A stretch of DNA of 64,000 nucleotides from Sipunculus nudus (Eukaryota > Annelida > Sipuncula > Golfingiida > Sipunculidae), in assembly GCA_026874595.1 (NCBI GenBank), contig CM049315.1, forward strand, positions 17,321,664 through 17,385,663, written 5' to 3'. This document shows, piece after piece, positions 35,225 through 46,870 of the stretch (the first letter of the stretch is position 1; each line of letters starts with the position of its first letter). The notes below the pieces were generated by a model. It was given only the letters and a program-made list of their open reading frames with translations. It was not told the DNA's origin and made no database searches. A program made the translations under genes and the position numbers.

Positions 35225-35345
35225 TCAGGAAGGCTTCAACTTTTGCTGTCTATCCATCTGTCTCTGTCTCTGTCTGTCTCTCCCGCCCTCTCTATCTTTC
35301 CGTCTGGCTGTCTCTCTCTCTCCCTCTCACTATCTCTCTTTTTCA
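35225..35345. repeat. CT-rich low-complexity tract
   Basis: Degenerate (TCTG)n/(TC)n repeat. The ORF over it is Leu/Ser low complexity and not a gene. Confidence 0.7.
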
Positions 35346-35546
35346 GATTTGGATAGTGAGAAAAAGTGAGTTAACGACATACCGTCCTTGTTGGCCATCT
35401 TCATGGCCATCTGCATTATTTTATTTTGATCATAATCCTGGAAATGTGCCGGGAATGACGACATCGACTGAAAATTATAAGTGAATCATGGGCAATGAAC
35501 ACCAAATGTCCCATTCGTTTAATTTAGCTCAGAATTATACGACGGA

Positions 35547-35550
<4 letters not shown>

Positions 35551-35605
<55 letters not shown>

Positions 35606-35639
35606 TTTTCATGTATGGCATTTAAAATTGATTATAAAA

Positions 35640-35690
<51 letters not shown>
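35551..35690. repeat. (TA)n-(TG)n microsatellites
   Basis: A TA array with a TG tail (35551-35605), then a second TA array (35643-35689), immediately before the Penelope-like fragment. Confidence 0.9.
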
Positions 35691-35691
<1 letters not shown>

Positions 35692-35719
35692 ATTTTTCTT
35701 TCTAGGCTGTTTGCAATGC

Positions 35720-36600
35720 ACTGATGACAAAGTGCTCGATAGTATAACCAGAGCGTATAAATATGTATTATTTGTAAGGAATAAAACGATTGTAAGCATC
35801 GTTTTATTGATTTGCAATTAGTTTTCTACCGTTGTATGGCACTCTTCAGATCGGTATGACTGAAGGGATTGTACATTGAATATCTGGTTGTTCAATGAGG
35901 CGTGTTTGGCTTTATACCTGTACATCTGGATTACTCTTCGTGTTGAGTTTACGCAAGAGGAATCTGTTAGCGTGTCTACAACTTTTTACAAGCTTATTGC
36001 GTTGGTTAAACGTCGCCAGGTTTTGTTTACATATAACGAATAATATCTCCCACAGACACAGGTTACATCTGTCAGTTTCTGGGGAATTTGCTTTGTTTTC
36101 TCCTCTGTATCTAAATTTTACGTTGTTTACGTTTTATGTTGTTCTCTTTTAGCTCCCAACTGTATTTACTGAGTTCCGTGCTTTCTTTTTTCCGGGTATC
36201 TGAACGATGTCTTATGGCTGTTATATCTTCTTTTAAAAGAGTTTTTCGTGAGACCGATGTACGTTTCATTCGCTTTTCCGTTTTCTGTACGGACTGTGGC
36301 TTGATATATGACTGAATTTGTAAGGCACTGTCCAGGCGTTGGGCATGCATGGGGATTCCTGCAATTGCATCCGGTAGATGGCGCTGTATTATTCCTTGAG
36401 GTGATACGTTTTTTATGGCCTTCTATGTGTTGTTTCAGGTTAGACATACAGCTGTAGCTTATTTTGACTGTGTTGCAGCTGAACAATTTCTGAAGTACGT
36501 GGTTTTTAAGGAATTCTTCGACCAGGATTCTTAAGGATTGTCCTATGTTGGTTGCGACTTTTTTGCATAATGGTGGGTTGTACCTTTTCATTGAAACTAA
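35720..36600 (-). mobile_element. Penelope-like element, endonuclease end
   Basis: Minus-strand fragment of a Penelope-like retroelement. From 36591: LCKKVATNIGQSL and VKISYSCMSNLKQHI, then the Cys block CNCRNPHACPTPGQCL (near 36370-36325), the GIY-YIG core (VIYQATVRTENG, ETYIGLTKNSFKRRYNSH), then after a frameshift near 36180 TELSKYSWELK, and after another CNLCLWEIL and LVKSCRHANRFLL. The RT part is missing, so this is a 5'-truncated, frameshifted copy. Behind the ORF lie a decayed hammerhead-like CTGAAGA...GAAAA and a perfect 11-bp inverted repeat (35780-35808). Confidence 0.82.
35780..35808. repeat. Perfect 11-bp inverted repeat
   Basis: AATAAAACGAT, seven-base loop, ATCGTTTTATT, in the 3' untranslated part of the Penelope-like fragment. 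It could form a hairpin in the element's RNA. Confidence 0.8.
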
Positions 36601-38211
36601 ATAAATACTTGTAATACACTCTCCAAATGATTCAGAATCTTTTATATGGAGAACACGGACGGGAATTAAAATGCATCAAATTACATCCAAAAGGCAGTAC
36701 CATCTGTCAGCTGTACTTGAACCTTCTTAAGGAATAAATGATCAGAAAATCGTGATTGATTTCTTATCTGTTTGCCTTTATTTCCCTCACAATTTCTGAT
36801 TTCTTTTGCATGAATGTGACAAACGAAAAGGACGCATTTCTCCTCGCCCTGGGTCTGATAGTCGATCTTCTTGGCCTCATTGCCGTAAAGGTAACACAAT
36901 GTGCCATCAAAAAGCGCTGTACATGCCCATGTCTGGTTGATTTCAGGAACAAAATATCAAAAGAACGTTATTAGAAATCAGAATATCCTTATTTCATTTA
37001 AATGTTTGTGATGATTTTCAGACAATCTGGAAGGAGGAGGAGAAAAGAGTAAAGATGACCACCAAGACCTAGACTTCCCTTCTCCTGTATGATTATCACT
37101 GAAATGCCAATAATCCTCATATTTTTTTATATATTTAAAGTGGACAAACAGTTGCCGCGGCAGAAAGTAGAAATAGAGAACGGGTGAAAAAAATATTGTG
37201 AACAATTTAACTTCGGTTTCTTAGTTAATGGGTGCTCATGATAAAAAAGGCGGGAGTAATATCCCCGGGATATATCCACTACCACCTGTAACATGTTTAA
37301 ATGGAGTAATACAATATTGAAACGTGATGTAAAAATAACCCATTTTCTTAATTATATAGTTTTCAGTGGATGATATATAACTTCTGAGAGAACAAAAGAT
37401 AACTTCATCTAACTTGCATGCAAAATCAGGGGTAAGGGTCGGCTTGGCCCTGTGACATCCTGTAGATACGCCCCTGATTACAAAGGTGCAGCAATATAAA
37501 CATCTACTTTCGATGGTGCCACAGGTTGTAGTGTCAGCAAGTTTCATGTTAAAGAAGTTCCATGTTAATAAATATCACATCACATATATCATAAATATGA
37601 CAGTGACACCTGTAGTGAAGAAGCTGGAGACTGCATCTTGTACTGTTGAACTCAAAACATATTTTACTAAATATACTCGCCAACCAGGGGACCTTTTACC
37701 TTTTCCCTTTGTAAGAAAGTCAAATAGTCAAACCTCCCCCACTCAACCAAATTGTTATATAATCACTGATAACCTTTTACCCGTAACATATGGTTGATGT
37801 ATGATCCTGAATCAGTGGTCTGAAAAAAAAGGATGAGTGATTAATTCAGTTTGACAATGATCCAGATAAAAATTGTAATGCCTTGTGACTCAGATTGGAT
37901 GGTTTGTGTTGGCTCACTTTGAAACTGAAGCAGCGGCTTGGTCCCGATATTCGAATTTCACCATCGGATATTTCCTTAATAGCTGCGTGGCGTCATTGGG
38001 TGCACATATATTATCAGGACACAGTAATTTTGAACACTGAGAGTAATGTTTTTTGCTTCAACGGGAAAGATTTTGTGAATGAACGATAAATTCAGCGGCG
38101 TAAATAAAGGGGTATGAGGGTATAGATCCCCCCACTTTTTGGCAAGGTGGATAATCAATGTAATTATCCCCCCACTTTTCAGAGAATACATTAAATATTA
38201 AAAATAAAGAA
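36601..38211. other. Intergenic, no supported gene
   Basis: A Cys-containing minus-strand frame at 36681-36935 with an acceptor-like start is the only coding-like stretch, and it could not be supported. A small CAGGGG...CCCCTG-ended palindromic segment lies at about 37427-37475. No other structure was recognised. Confidence 0.4.
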
Positions 38212-38351
38212 CGGTGAAACCTTGTTGTGTCTAAGTTATATTCCGGACAACTCTAGTATATTATTACCAAATAAAACCCGCTTGTGTCGAACCTCGGATG
38301 TGTCGACGTTTTCTGAGGGCCGCTTCGACTTCGACACAACGAGGTTTCACT
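38212..38351 (+). mobile_element. pogo/Tigger-like MITE, copy 1
   Basis: 140-bp element with terminal inverted repeats: left end cggtgaaaccttgttgtgtc, right end ttcgacacaacgaggtttcactg, followed by TA. The CAGTGAAACC-type end and TA target match pogo/Tigger-class Tc1-mariner elements. No coding capacity. It is in the opposite orientation to copy 2 about 0.4 kb away. Confidence 0.75.
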
Positions 38352-38500
38352 GTATATCAATAAATGTAAGTATAGACTTCGTTCCTTTTACGAGTTTACT
38401 ATGATATATTTTTTATATAAAAAATGGCTTAGAACTATCATATGCGTTTTTATAAACCTTACACTATCTTTGAAATTTATCACACAGACAATCAAAGGTG

Positions 38501-38528
38501 TATATATATGTGTGTATATATATATATA

Positions 38529-38582
<54 letters not shown>
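38501..38582. repeat. (TA)n microsatellite with TG steps
   Basis: TA arrays broken by gtgtg steps. Confidence 0.9.
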
Positions 38583-38623
38583 ACTCTGAAGAAAAACAAC
38601 CCTGCTCTTTCTTCAGAGTTATA
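38579..38623. repeat. Perfect 16-bp hairpin between TA arrays
   Basis: TATAACTCTGAAGAAA and its exact reverse complement, separated by 13 bases. The following sequence to 38681 adds a further agagtta/taactct pair, so the whole 100-bp block between the two TA arrays is a nested palindrome. Confidence 0.85.
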
Positions 38624-38676
38624 CCGCTCTGGCCTAGTCTGTAGATCATTGAGCACTTTACAACGGAGGGTAACTC

Positions 38677-38681
<5 letters not shown>

Positions 38682-38743
<62 letters not shown>
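38682..38743. repeat. (TA)n microsatellite
   Basis: About 30 TA units between the hairpin block and MITE copy 2. Confidence 0.95.
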
Positions 38744-38746
<3 letters not shown>

Positions 38747-38874
38747 TGAAACCCCGTTGTGTCGAAGTCGAAGGGACCCTCAGAAAACTTCGACACATCC
38801 GAGGTTCGAGCCTGTAATATCGACATCAGCGGGCTATTCGACTTAAGCGAGTTCGACACAACGAGGTTTCACTA
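38744..38874 (-). mobile_element. pogo/Tigger-like MITE, copy 2
   Basis: 131 bp, cagtgaaaccccgttgtgtc at the left and gttcgacacaacgaggtttc near the right end. Its reverse complement aligns with copy 1, sharing the core around cctcggatgtgtcga and ttttctgaggg. It is inserted in TA repeat DNA. The overlapping ORF is not a gene. Confidence 0.78.
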
Positions 38875-41800
38875 TATATATATAGATTACCCTTCCATGC
38901 CTGTCATCCCCCCTTCCAACCCTTGCGAGTCACCTCTGCCCCCTTAGAGTCATCCCCCACCCTTGAAGATAAATTGACACCACTTGATAAAATCCTTTAT
39001 TTTTGATTAGATATTATTCTTTAGTTTAGAATGCCAGTATATGATCAAAAGATATTAAGTGAAAGCGCAGGTTCAGAGACGTGTGTAGGATAATTGGATC
39101 AGGGGCACGATGATGCTTGTGGGGGGGGGGGGGGGGACGGGCTACGACCTCTCACGTTGAATATGCATATGCAGGCAACTTAAGGAGTTGAAAAGAAGAT
39201 TCATTTATCTTAGCACTTTTATGGATCAGAAATACATATTTTCTGGAAGCCTACACATAACGCCTTAAACCAGTTTATAAATCAGAAAACCCTTAATAAG
39301 AAAATATAAAGACACATGTTTAAGTCACAAATCAGCAAAGAGCATTTTGCTTGGGTGTGGTAATTGTGGTTTTGTTCAATCTTCTCTTCTTCTCAAGATA
39401 CCAGCACGTACCAAAACATGTGCAACAGGCAAAACGTTAACTGCTGGTCAACGGCTGGTCTGCTGGTTAATGGCTGGTCCTCCCGTTTTGGTATTTTCTA
39501 CAGAGTGTGTGACGATGAGTGACTTGAAAAAAAGCGTGTGGCCCTGGTTTGTATGGTATTACTGTGGTGGAGTCGGTTTATCTTCCGAGGTGGGGATTGG
39601 GAGGGGGGGGGGGGGGGGTGGGAGGAGATGTGGGGTAGTTGAATCACAGGCGTTTAAGTGAAATAAAAACTTAAAAAAAAGAGACTTGTTTCAGACACAT
39701 ATGAAATTATTAACCTCAGTTATCGATCCAAACATATATAAGCCTTTAATTGTCTGTGTGACCCATTTCAAATATATTACAACAAATTGTAAGTATTTTA
39801 ACAAGAATAAAATTAACTTAGAAATTAAACCCATGAAAAGAAGTAATGTATCTAGCTTTTTCTATCCACACCTGGAGGAACAGTTAAGCTTCATCCCAAT
39901 TAAGACAGCCGGTTTAAAGAAAACAAGCCAACCAATTCTAATATTAATATACATCACAACAACACATCCGTGACAGGTGAACATTTAGTTGCACACGCCA
40001 TATAAATCGATAGGAATTACATGCCTTAAGATAAATTTTTGGTTATAGCCGAGTGAAATTTTGATTTTGTGCAATGTTATTTAATCATGGAAGCAAAGAT
40101 GAACACACGCCGAGTAAAAAGCAGTTATGATGCATAACATTTCACTGATCTCTAACTAATTTGTCCACCTGCCCCGCCTCAGGGTTGAAGGTCAATTATA
40201 TCAGCTGTTCTTTTGTATACTTCCTCTCATACTCGAGCCCTAATTTAACTCGCTTTAGCTTTTGCCTAACTGCATAAACAATGCGTAGTATATATGGATA
40301 TCGCAATTACAACACTTGTACAGTGAAAACACTGCGGAGGTGTATTTTACATATGCTTTCGAAAAATAAATATTTAAATTCAAGATGAATACGACACTTT
40401 TTAGCTGAGATTTTATAATGTTATCGTTATGTGAAATGTCTATAGATATCTCAAAGGATCTTCCAAAGCGTATATACCATAGGTCTCGCGGTAAGCTATG
40501 AATTCCTATTTGGAATCTGTCATCCAAGTTGACTTGCATCGGGTAGGCCGGCCGTTATGCAAGTCGTTTTGAGCAAACAGCTAGAACAAAGGAAAAACAC
40601 GTCGCATGTGGGGCAATTTGACCCCCCCCCCCCCCGGACACACGTTGCATCATTCCCGACAGCGAAAGACAAAAACACGTGCATATCCCAGGCATGGCCA
40701 CAAAGAGAGTTCCGTGATAACAATCCAGTGCGACCAACATCAATTATAATATAGATTAATGGATTGATTATTATATTTTATTTCGATAATATTAATCTTA
40801 TTCCCTGGACAGCAAGGGGGAATGATAACATTGGCTATCCCCCGCTGCTAAAAAGTAGGGGGATATACCCCCCCCCCGCTCCTCACGTATTGAAGACGCC
40901 ATGTACTGTCAATTCTTGTTTAACTTAACTATCTGTCCAACAGCGGGATTATTTCACAATAAATATGTAATCTTTATAATTAATACGGAGTTGGTTTTTT
41001 TCTAGACCACGGTTTACCAGCTTCCTTTCCTATTTGACTCTCAATATTCGGGAGACGTATCAGTTGTGTGCTCTTCTAGGACAAGTTTGTTTTATTTTGC
41101 GGGATTATGCTCTATTAAGCTGAATATTTAATAATTTTAATATTTCCCTATTAGGTGCCCCTATTTCTTTTGTGCTGCAAGATCCACCATGCCTGTGACG
41201 CTTTTTCAGGAGGCGCCTTGGGGATTTTCACTGGCCTGTTAAGACCGTGGCCAGAGCGCATGTACTGCCCAAAAGGCATTTCGTGCAATACGTGGTCACG
41301 CAGGTCCACTGTTATCCCCACTGATCCCCAATATCCCTTAAAAAGAAGCCCCACAACTTAATTATCATTCGGGTTAGTGGGGGGGGGGGGGGGGTTCACA
41401 TATACTAGTATTTGTTAAATAATATTAAATAAGCAACTCTGTTCAGATCGAACACGTGGAGAAATTTTAATACTTTCATAATATGCTTTTCATGATTTTA
41501 TCATATGTCCACTCATATCTATGAAAATTGGTCATCAGTACCTAATATTCTATTATTGTGTTATTGATTATAGCAAGCTAATGAAATGAATCATTATTAT
41601 ATTATTCTATTATAACAAGATGTATACAGGCTCAGGTTGTAGCCAAACTCAAACCTAACTCTTATCTATAAAAGAATAATTTCCTTAAGATAAAAAGTGA
41701 GAACACTGAATTTCGCAACAGAGCATATACTGTCGTGCAGCAGTGTCCCGTATATTTTATTTTGCAAAAGATATCTTTCCCTGTACCATTAACAGAGCTT

Positions 41801-42090
41801 AAATCTATTATGGATGTATGCTTCGATAATCAATTAAATAAATATTCCTTTGCTCCCTGACAAAAATGTGTCATGTGACAAAAAATGTGGTCTATGTCAG
41901 CAGTTACATGTTGTCAAAAAAAATAGATTTACAGGTGCTGCAATGCCAGATTTGGTACAGTCGTGTTCCAAACTTTCCTCATAACCGGAGAGCCAAATCG
42001 TAACCTGTAAATCACAGCATTAAGATTTAGAAGAGGGCCCATATATTACCTCGTTCCCTGATATGTGAAACAAAGTGCCAAGATTCGTGA
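38875..42090. other. Intergenic, low-complexity tracts only
   Basis: No gene recognised. It holds four long homopolymers: 16 G at 39121, 16 G at 39603, 14 C at 40622 and 16 G at 41379. ORFs over these (for example 39347-39661) are Gly-rich artefacts. A short block near 40800-40890 (ending in a C run) resembles one near 47757-47860 and may be an unnamed dispersed repeat. Confidence 0.5.
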
Positions 42091-42618
42091 GTGGAGCTGA
42101 ACCGAGAAGTTTATTTACTTGACATCAAGCCGGCATTCACTTTGACGTACAGAAGGTATAGAATAGATTTCGTTTTAAACTTTGAAGGTCAGGTGAAAGG
42201 GTCTGCTCTTATTTATTCGTTTATAACTGAAGTGCTGTCAGTGATTTTAACATCTAAATTTCGTTTAGCCTGGGAGTTGATGGCACCTATTCTTCTTTGC
42301 CACAGAAGTTCCATTTTGAACCAAAAGCAGTTAATGGTTCACAAATATCTCCGACAATATGCTGGATCACTAAATGACAATCGGTTTGATCAAAATGTTT
42401 TGTGCTCTACGTTAGCGCAGGAAATAAGTGAACCAAAACCAAGAGAATGTATGTCTGAGTTTATCATCTCGATGTGCATCATATGCACGTTCACCCAGTT
42501 CAGAAATATTCCATCAGTCTCCGATAATTCTTGTGAATATCGACGGTCTCGACTGCTATATTTCCCGATATTTAAGATTCAAATTACCTCCAAAATTGAG
42601 TCGGTTATTATCAAATAA
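42091..42618 (+). CDS. Unrecognised ORF, 175 codons
   Basis: The longest open frame outside mobile elements. It starts at an ATG in AT-rich sequence and ends at TAA. Hydrophobic patches occur (SALIYSFITEVLSVIL, FIISMCIICTF) but there is no signal peptide at the start and no motif I know. A second frame overlaps its 3' half (42428-42637). No promoter, splice or poly(A) signal ties it to a gene. It may be chance or a fragment of an old transposon. Confidence 0.2.
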   Translation: MELNREVYLLDIKPAFTLTYRRYRIDFVLNFEGQVKGSALIYSFITEVLSVILTSKFRLAWELMAPILLCHRSSILNQKQLMVHKYLRQYAGSLNDNRFDQNVLCSTLAQEISEPKPRECMSEFIISMCIICTFTQFRNIPSVSDNSCEYRRSRLLYFPIFKIQITSKIESVIIK

Positions 42619-43177
42619 AAACTCAAGACCTCATTAGTTATTGAATAATGGTGACCAATTTAATGAACAAACACAGAAAAAAATATTAATAGATGTTTTT
42701 AAGGGTCGTAGGACTTTATCTAAGAATTCTATACCAAATGAAACACAAAATATCGTCTTGCTGTTTTTCGTAATGTATTATCGCAGAATTATATTACATA
42801 ATGTAACACAATTGACCATAAACAGCTCCATACAAAGAATAGAAAAGACTTTAAACGTTGAACAATGACGTCTTTCACGATTCATATTCTGAATAAAATG
42901 TTGTCAACAATTTGATTAAACGACGGTTTACAGTCAACTGGTCAAGTTTGTTAGTTGCAAATGGTTGCTTATTTACTTACTTTAAAGCATAAGTAAATTT
43001 GACTTCATCAGATAATTTTAGCAGAACTCTGTTCACAATAAAAAATTACAGTTTCAGTTAGAGATGTGTAGCTGCAGTGCAGCAGTGCAAACACTTATAC
43101 ATCATTATCCAATACATCCTTAACTTATCCATGGTACGCATTTAACTCTTCCATATATATGTTTAATTATTTTACCT

Positions 43178-43440
43178 CTCTCTCTCTCTATCTCTCTCTC
43201 TCTCTCTCTCGATAAGTGTCTCTCTTGAGTTAACCCTCCCTCTGAAATCTTGACAGAAGATATCGACACATATATCGACTGAAGCGAGTTATGCACAGAT
43301 TCATTTTATATCATTTATAATAAAATTGATGATAATAATAATAAAAATAATAATAATAATAATAAATAATAATAGTAATAGTAGTTATATTATTATAATT
43401 ATTATTATTAGCTTAATTATTATTACAGGGTTATATAATT
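43178..43440. repeat. (TC)n and (TAA)n low-complexity tracts
   Basis: A TC repeat at 43178-43211 and TAA/TAT-rich repeats at about 43320-43425. Between them (43215-43300) are traces (gaagcgagtt, gatatcgacac) resembling the MITE at 38744, too decayed to annotate separately. Confidence 0.6.
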
Positions 43441-43573
43441 TAACTAGCACCAGCTGATCAGTCTACTGGTTCGTGTTTTCTCGGCTATATAAAAACTGTA
43501 TGGAAAAACATGAAATTTAAATCTTTTATCTGGATATGTCCAACACTCTGGATTCTTTCCGACGCTTGATCAG

Positions 43574-43894
43574 ATGCATCAGGTTACTCTGTATATAAAT
43601 CCCCTACGACAGTTCCTTTCTGTTTACTGTGGCCTTAACTTTAAAAATAACTTTAAACACTTGGTGTGCGAGAAAGTGAAAGTTTACACGGACCAGGACA
43701 AACCCAATCGTTTCCTGCCTTGTATTACGCAAGAGCATCCTTGTGAGCGCTTACCTCCACAAAGGCTTAAACGCCACATTTCACATTCTAATCACACTTT
43801 GCCTCAATTCATGGAATTTCACGGTGCCTTTTTGAACAGCAGCTCTCAGGAGTCGCGGGCCATCACTCACGTGCTGGGTTGTTCCTGGGATTGA
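43574..43894 (+). CDS. Unrecognised ORF, 106 codons
   Basis: Open frame with mixed composition (four Cys, many His, Pro and Arg), not repeat-derived. No signal peptide, no known motif, no supporting splice signals. Listed because it stands out from its AT-rich surroundings by higher GC. Equally likely to be non-coding. Confidence 0.15.
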   Translation: MHQVTLYINPLRQFLSVYCGLNFKNNFKHLVCEKVKVYTDQDKPNRFLPCITQEHPCERLPPQRLKRHISHSNHTLPQFMEFHGAFLNSSSQESRAITHVLGCSWD

Positions 43895-44754
43895 GAGCTG
43901 GGGAAGGGAGTGCGGTTTGTGGTGATCCTTGGCGGAGGGTGGTTCGTGACATGTTGAGGGGTCTGCAACCTTACGTGGGGCATGGTTGGCTGGATCAGGT
44001 TATATACGGTCCGGTCCTTGGTTGCCTGCGGACTAATTAGCTTATGTAATTTGCTAATGCTTGCTGAATATATATATATATCTGTAGATCTAAAGTTAAT
44101 CAGTTTTAAATCAAATATATACAGAGGATGTTTAATATTTTAAAGTAGAGATGTTTTTTATAATGATAATGAAATAAATGAGGTAATACTTTATATTCTT
44201 TTTAAAATTTTACATTATTTTATACTAGCGCCGATTGAATTGCGATGTCCCCTAGTATTCCATGTTGTTAACCGTTGCAATGACTGTAATGATTGCGAAT
44301 TGGTAGTGAAATATTAGCGTGACGGGCCAATTTATACTGCGTACTTTGGTTTATACATGCGTGTGTATGTTTCGGTTGTATGGGATATTGTCAGGAATGT
44401 GAGCATGCGTACACGTGTTTGTGTTTGTGTGGCGTATGTGTGTTTGCAAGTCTGCTTATTTTAGGGAAAGACGGAGATGCGATAGTTCATACTTTTGAGA
44501 GGGAAAAAACCCGAAAACGTGTCTTAAATTCCAAGCTGTGTTTATATTATATCTGTACATAATTTGTGTACTCCATTTATCCATTGTATCATATTTCCCA
44601 TAATGCCGACACTGACCGAGGCACGAGAATGCTGTATTAAAACACGGCTTTTTATGGAAGCAGATCAGACAGATATTTCTAACATGAGTTTCAGTGCAGA
44701 AAAGATCTTTCCGGCCACAACATATATCAAATACTTATATATTTATTTATATTG

Positions 44755-44932
44755 CAGGGGCGGATCCAGGATTTTGGAAAGGGGAGGGTCACGAACTGGA
44801 AGACTGAAAGAAAAAAAGTCCTCTGGTCAGAGGAGGAGGGGTTCAGGGTCACAACATTTGGTTTGAAACCCTGTTCCAGTTTAAAATAAAGGGGGGGGGG
44901 GGGGTCAGGACCCCTGCCAGGATCTGCCACTG
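44755..44932 (+). mobile_element. Small inverted-repeat element (MITE)
   Basis: 178-bp block beginning caggggcggatccaggattt and ending gccaggatctgccactg. The ends are imperfect inverted repeats (CAGGGGCGGATCCAGG against CAGTGGCAGATCCTGG). A 14-base poly(G) run lies inside. Similar CAGGGGCG starts are at 46505 and, inverted, near 37475. This looks like a hAT-type MITE; an 8-bp target duplication is not clear. Confidence 0.55.
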
Positions 44933-45589
44933 TATAGTAATACTATTGATAAAAACCACCGCAGCGTCTTTTCTTGAGGCTCAAGACAGTTTTATTATTG
45001 TTTAGTATGCGTTTAGCATTACTTGATCACTCAAGAGGCTAGATTTACGTCACACCATACGAAAAACAATCTCAAACGTTTCCTCCCCTGTTAATCCTAT
45101 TGCACAAGAGAATTTTGCTAGGGCAGGACAGGTCATTTGTCACTTACAAATCTAAAAGAAAACTTTAAGGAGAATGAGCGGATATATTTTAAAGATATTA
45201 TACAAACAGACAGTACGAGCGGTTGATGGGTGAGTGCCACATCAAGCACGAAGGTTTTGAAAAAAAGACTTATACACTTCAAAGTTTCTTGGCCCATGTT
45301 AATGCTGGCAAATAGACACATGTTAGACAAATGACAATCTTGAACTTTTTTTGTGCGTATATATGAAACAAACTGAGTATGGGGGCACTTTATCAGTGCA
45401 TGCCCACATCAGCCATAAAATACGATTTTAAAAACCTGTGGATCATCAAAGAATCGTATAAAACCTTCTTACTTAAATGTCCGTATCTAAAAAAATAAAA
45501 ACATTTTTTGAATAAATAATTTGTCCACAGTCAAAGTGTTTCAGCTTTTGGACTGTCAAAACTATGAAAATGTTGATAACAATATTATT

Positions 45590-45650
45590 GAGAATATTCT
45601 TTTTATGATAAATATTATTATTATTATTATTATTATTGTTATTGCATTTA
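45590..45650. repeat. (TTA)n microsatellite
   Basis: Imperfect ATT repeat; overlapping ORFs are artefacts. Confidence 0.7.
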
Positions 45651-45919
45651 TTGTATCCACCAGAATAGTTTTGCGGATACATGTCCTACGTTTCCACCAC
45701 CGGGTTTCCACCTTCGCGGTGTTCATCTTTGAAGAACTCCTCCGAGATCCTTGGACCGATCTTGATTGGCGTTTATTATATATAGAGATGTATGAATAGC
45801 AATGCTGGTCCCTTGCATAGAGATATACAACAAGAATACACAAAAAGTCAGCTCAACCCCTATGGGAAGTTTCTGTGTTTTCTTGTTCTATATTGAACCA
45901 TCTGGGGTAGATTTCTGTT

Positions 45920-46300
45920 ACACGAGACTGGTGGCCCCACGTACAATCAGCTATTTGTAGAATTCATTCAGGCATTTATCTCAGGAGTGGTTTGATCTAT
46001 CCGCCTGAAAATTTGCATGTCCATAAATTTTTATGTATCTTGTATATCATGTGAAACTGGTGGCGCCACCTAAAATCAATATAATTTGGTGTCCACCTGT
46101 AAATCTGCTTTTGGTAAAATTCACAGTACTCACATTTCTCAGCATTATCTCACACAAGGCAGGTGGCGCCACCTTCAATTATGTGTTTGTAAATTACATT
46201 CATGCATATATCTCAAGTCTCTGAATGTTTGTCCATAGATCTAGGATGGCGTTATCTTGCATACATGACCGGTGGCGCCACCTACAATATCTTTCTAGTT
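45920..46300. repeat. Tandem repeat with GGTGGCGCCACC palindrome
   Basis: Diverged units of about 103-129 bp. Each carries a 12-base palindrome: exact at 46059-46070, 46162-46173 and 46271-46282, and degenerate (ggtggccccacg) at 45930-45941. The intervening parts share tatctca, tccata and acaatat-type phrases. The palindrome is far better preserved than the rest of the unit. Confidence 0.8.
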
Positions 46301-46522
46301 TCGTCCATCTGTGCTTATTCTGATGCCTTGGCATCTCCGATGCCACACATCTGGAGGGCTGTCACGTCAGGAGAGATTCCATGCCCCTCTTTATATATGC
46401 CTCTGTGAGTTAGCGGATACCTGTAGTCGCTTTTCAAATATCCATTTTCTAGTTTCCTATAAAATATAACATTTCAACGGCACTATACAATTCAAACAAA
46501 AATTCAGGGGCGTAGCCATGCA

Positions 46523-46532
46523 CCCCCCCCCC
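46523..46532. repeat. Poly(C) run
   Basis: Ten C next to a caggggcgtagcc element-like start at 46505. Confidence 0.8.
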
Positions 46533-46798
46533 TCCTGGCTCGTATCTAGTACTCTCCGTCCTCCCGGAATTTCACTTAGTCTAATAAGGATTAAATTTTC
46601 TAAAACACACTCATGAAATTCACTGGTATCCGCTGTTTTGGGACTTATTTCAGTATAAAGCATTGCACATTCAGGATTAATGTATTGTTTATTAATAATT
46701 CAACATTTCTATAGGTTTGATCCTGCAACTATAAATTATTGTTTTTATAAATTAATTTTGTGAAAGTGATATTTATAAATGGAATTAAAGCATGAGGT

Positions 46799-46799
46799 G

Positions 46800-46867
<68 letters not shown>
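46799..46867. repeat. (TA)n microsatellite
   Basis: About 34 TA units. Confidence 0.95.

Positions 46868-46870
<3 letters not shown>

Noticed and set aside
36681-36935. Minus-strand Cys-containing frame (five Cys) with an acceptor-like AG at its start
   Set aside because: No donor, no neighbouring exons and no recognised domain; frames on both strands are open here, so coding is not supported.
39347-39661. 104-codon Gly-rich ORF
   Set aside because: Its end is a translated poly(G) run; no start context or motif.
44750-44935. Possible tRNA from ggtttgaaaccc near 44861
   Set aside because: No cloverleaf could be built; the sequence belongs to a MITE. No convincing tRNA was seen anywhere in the window.
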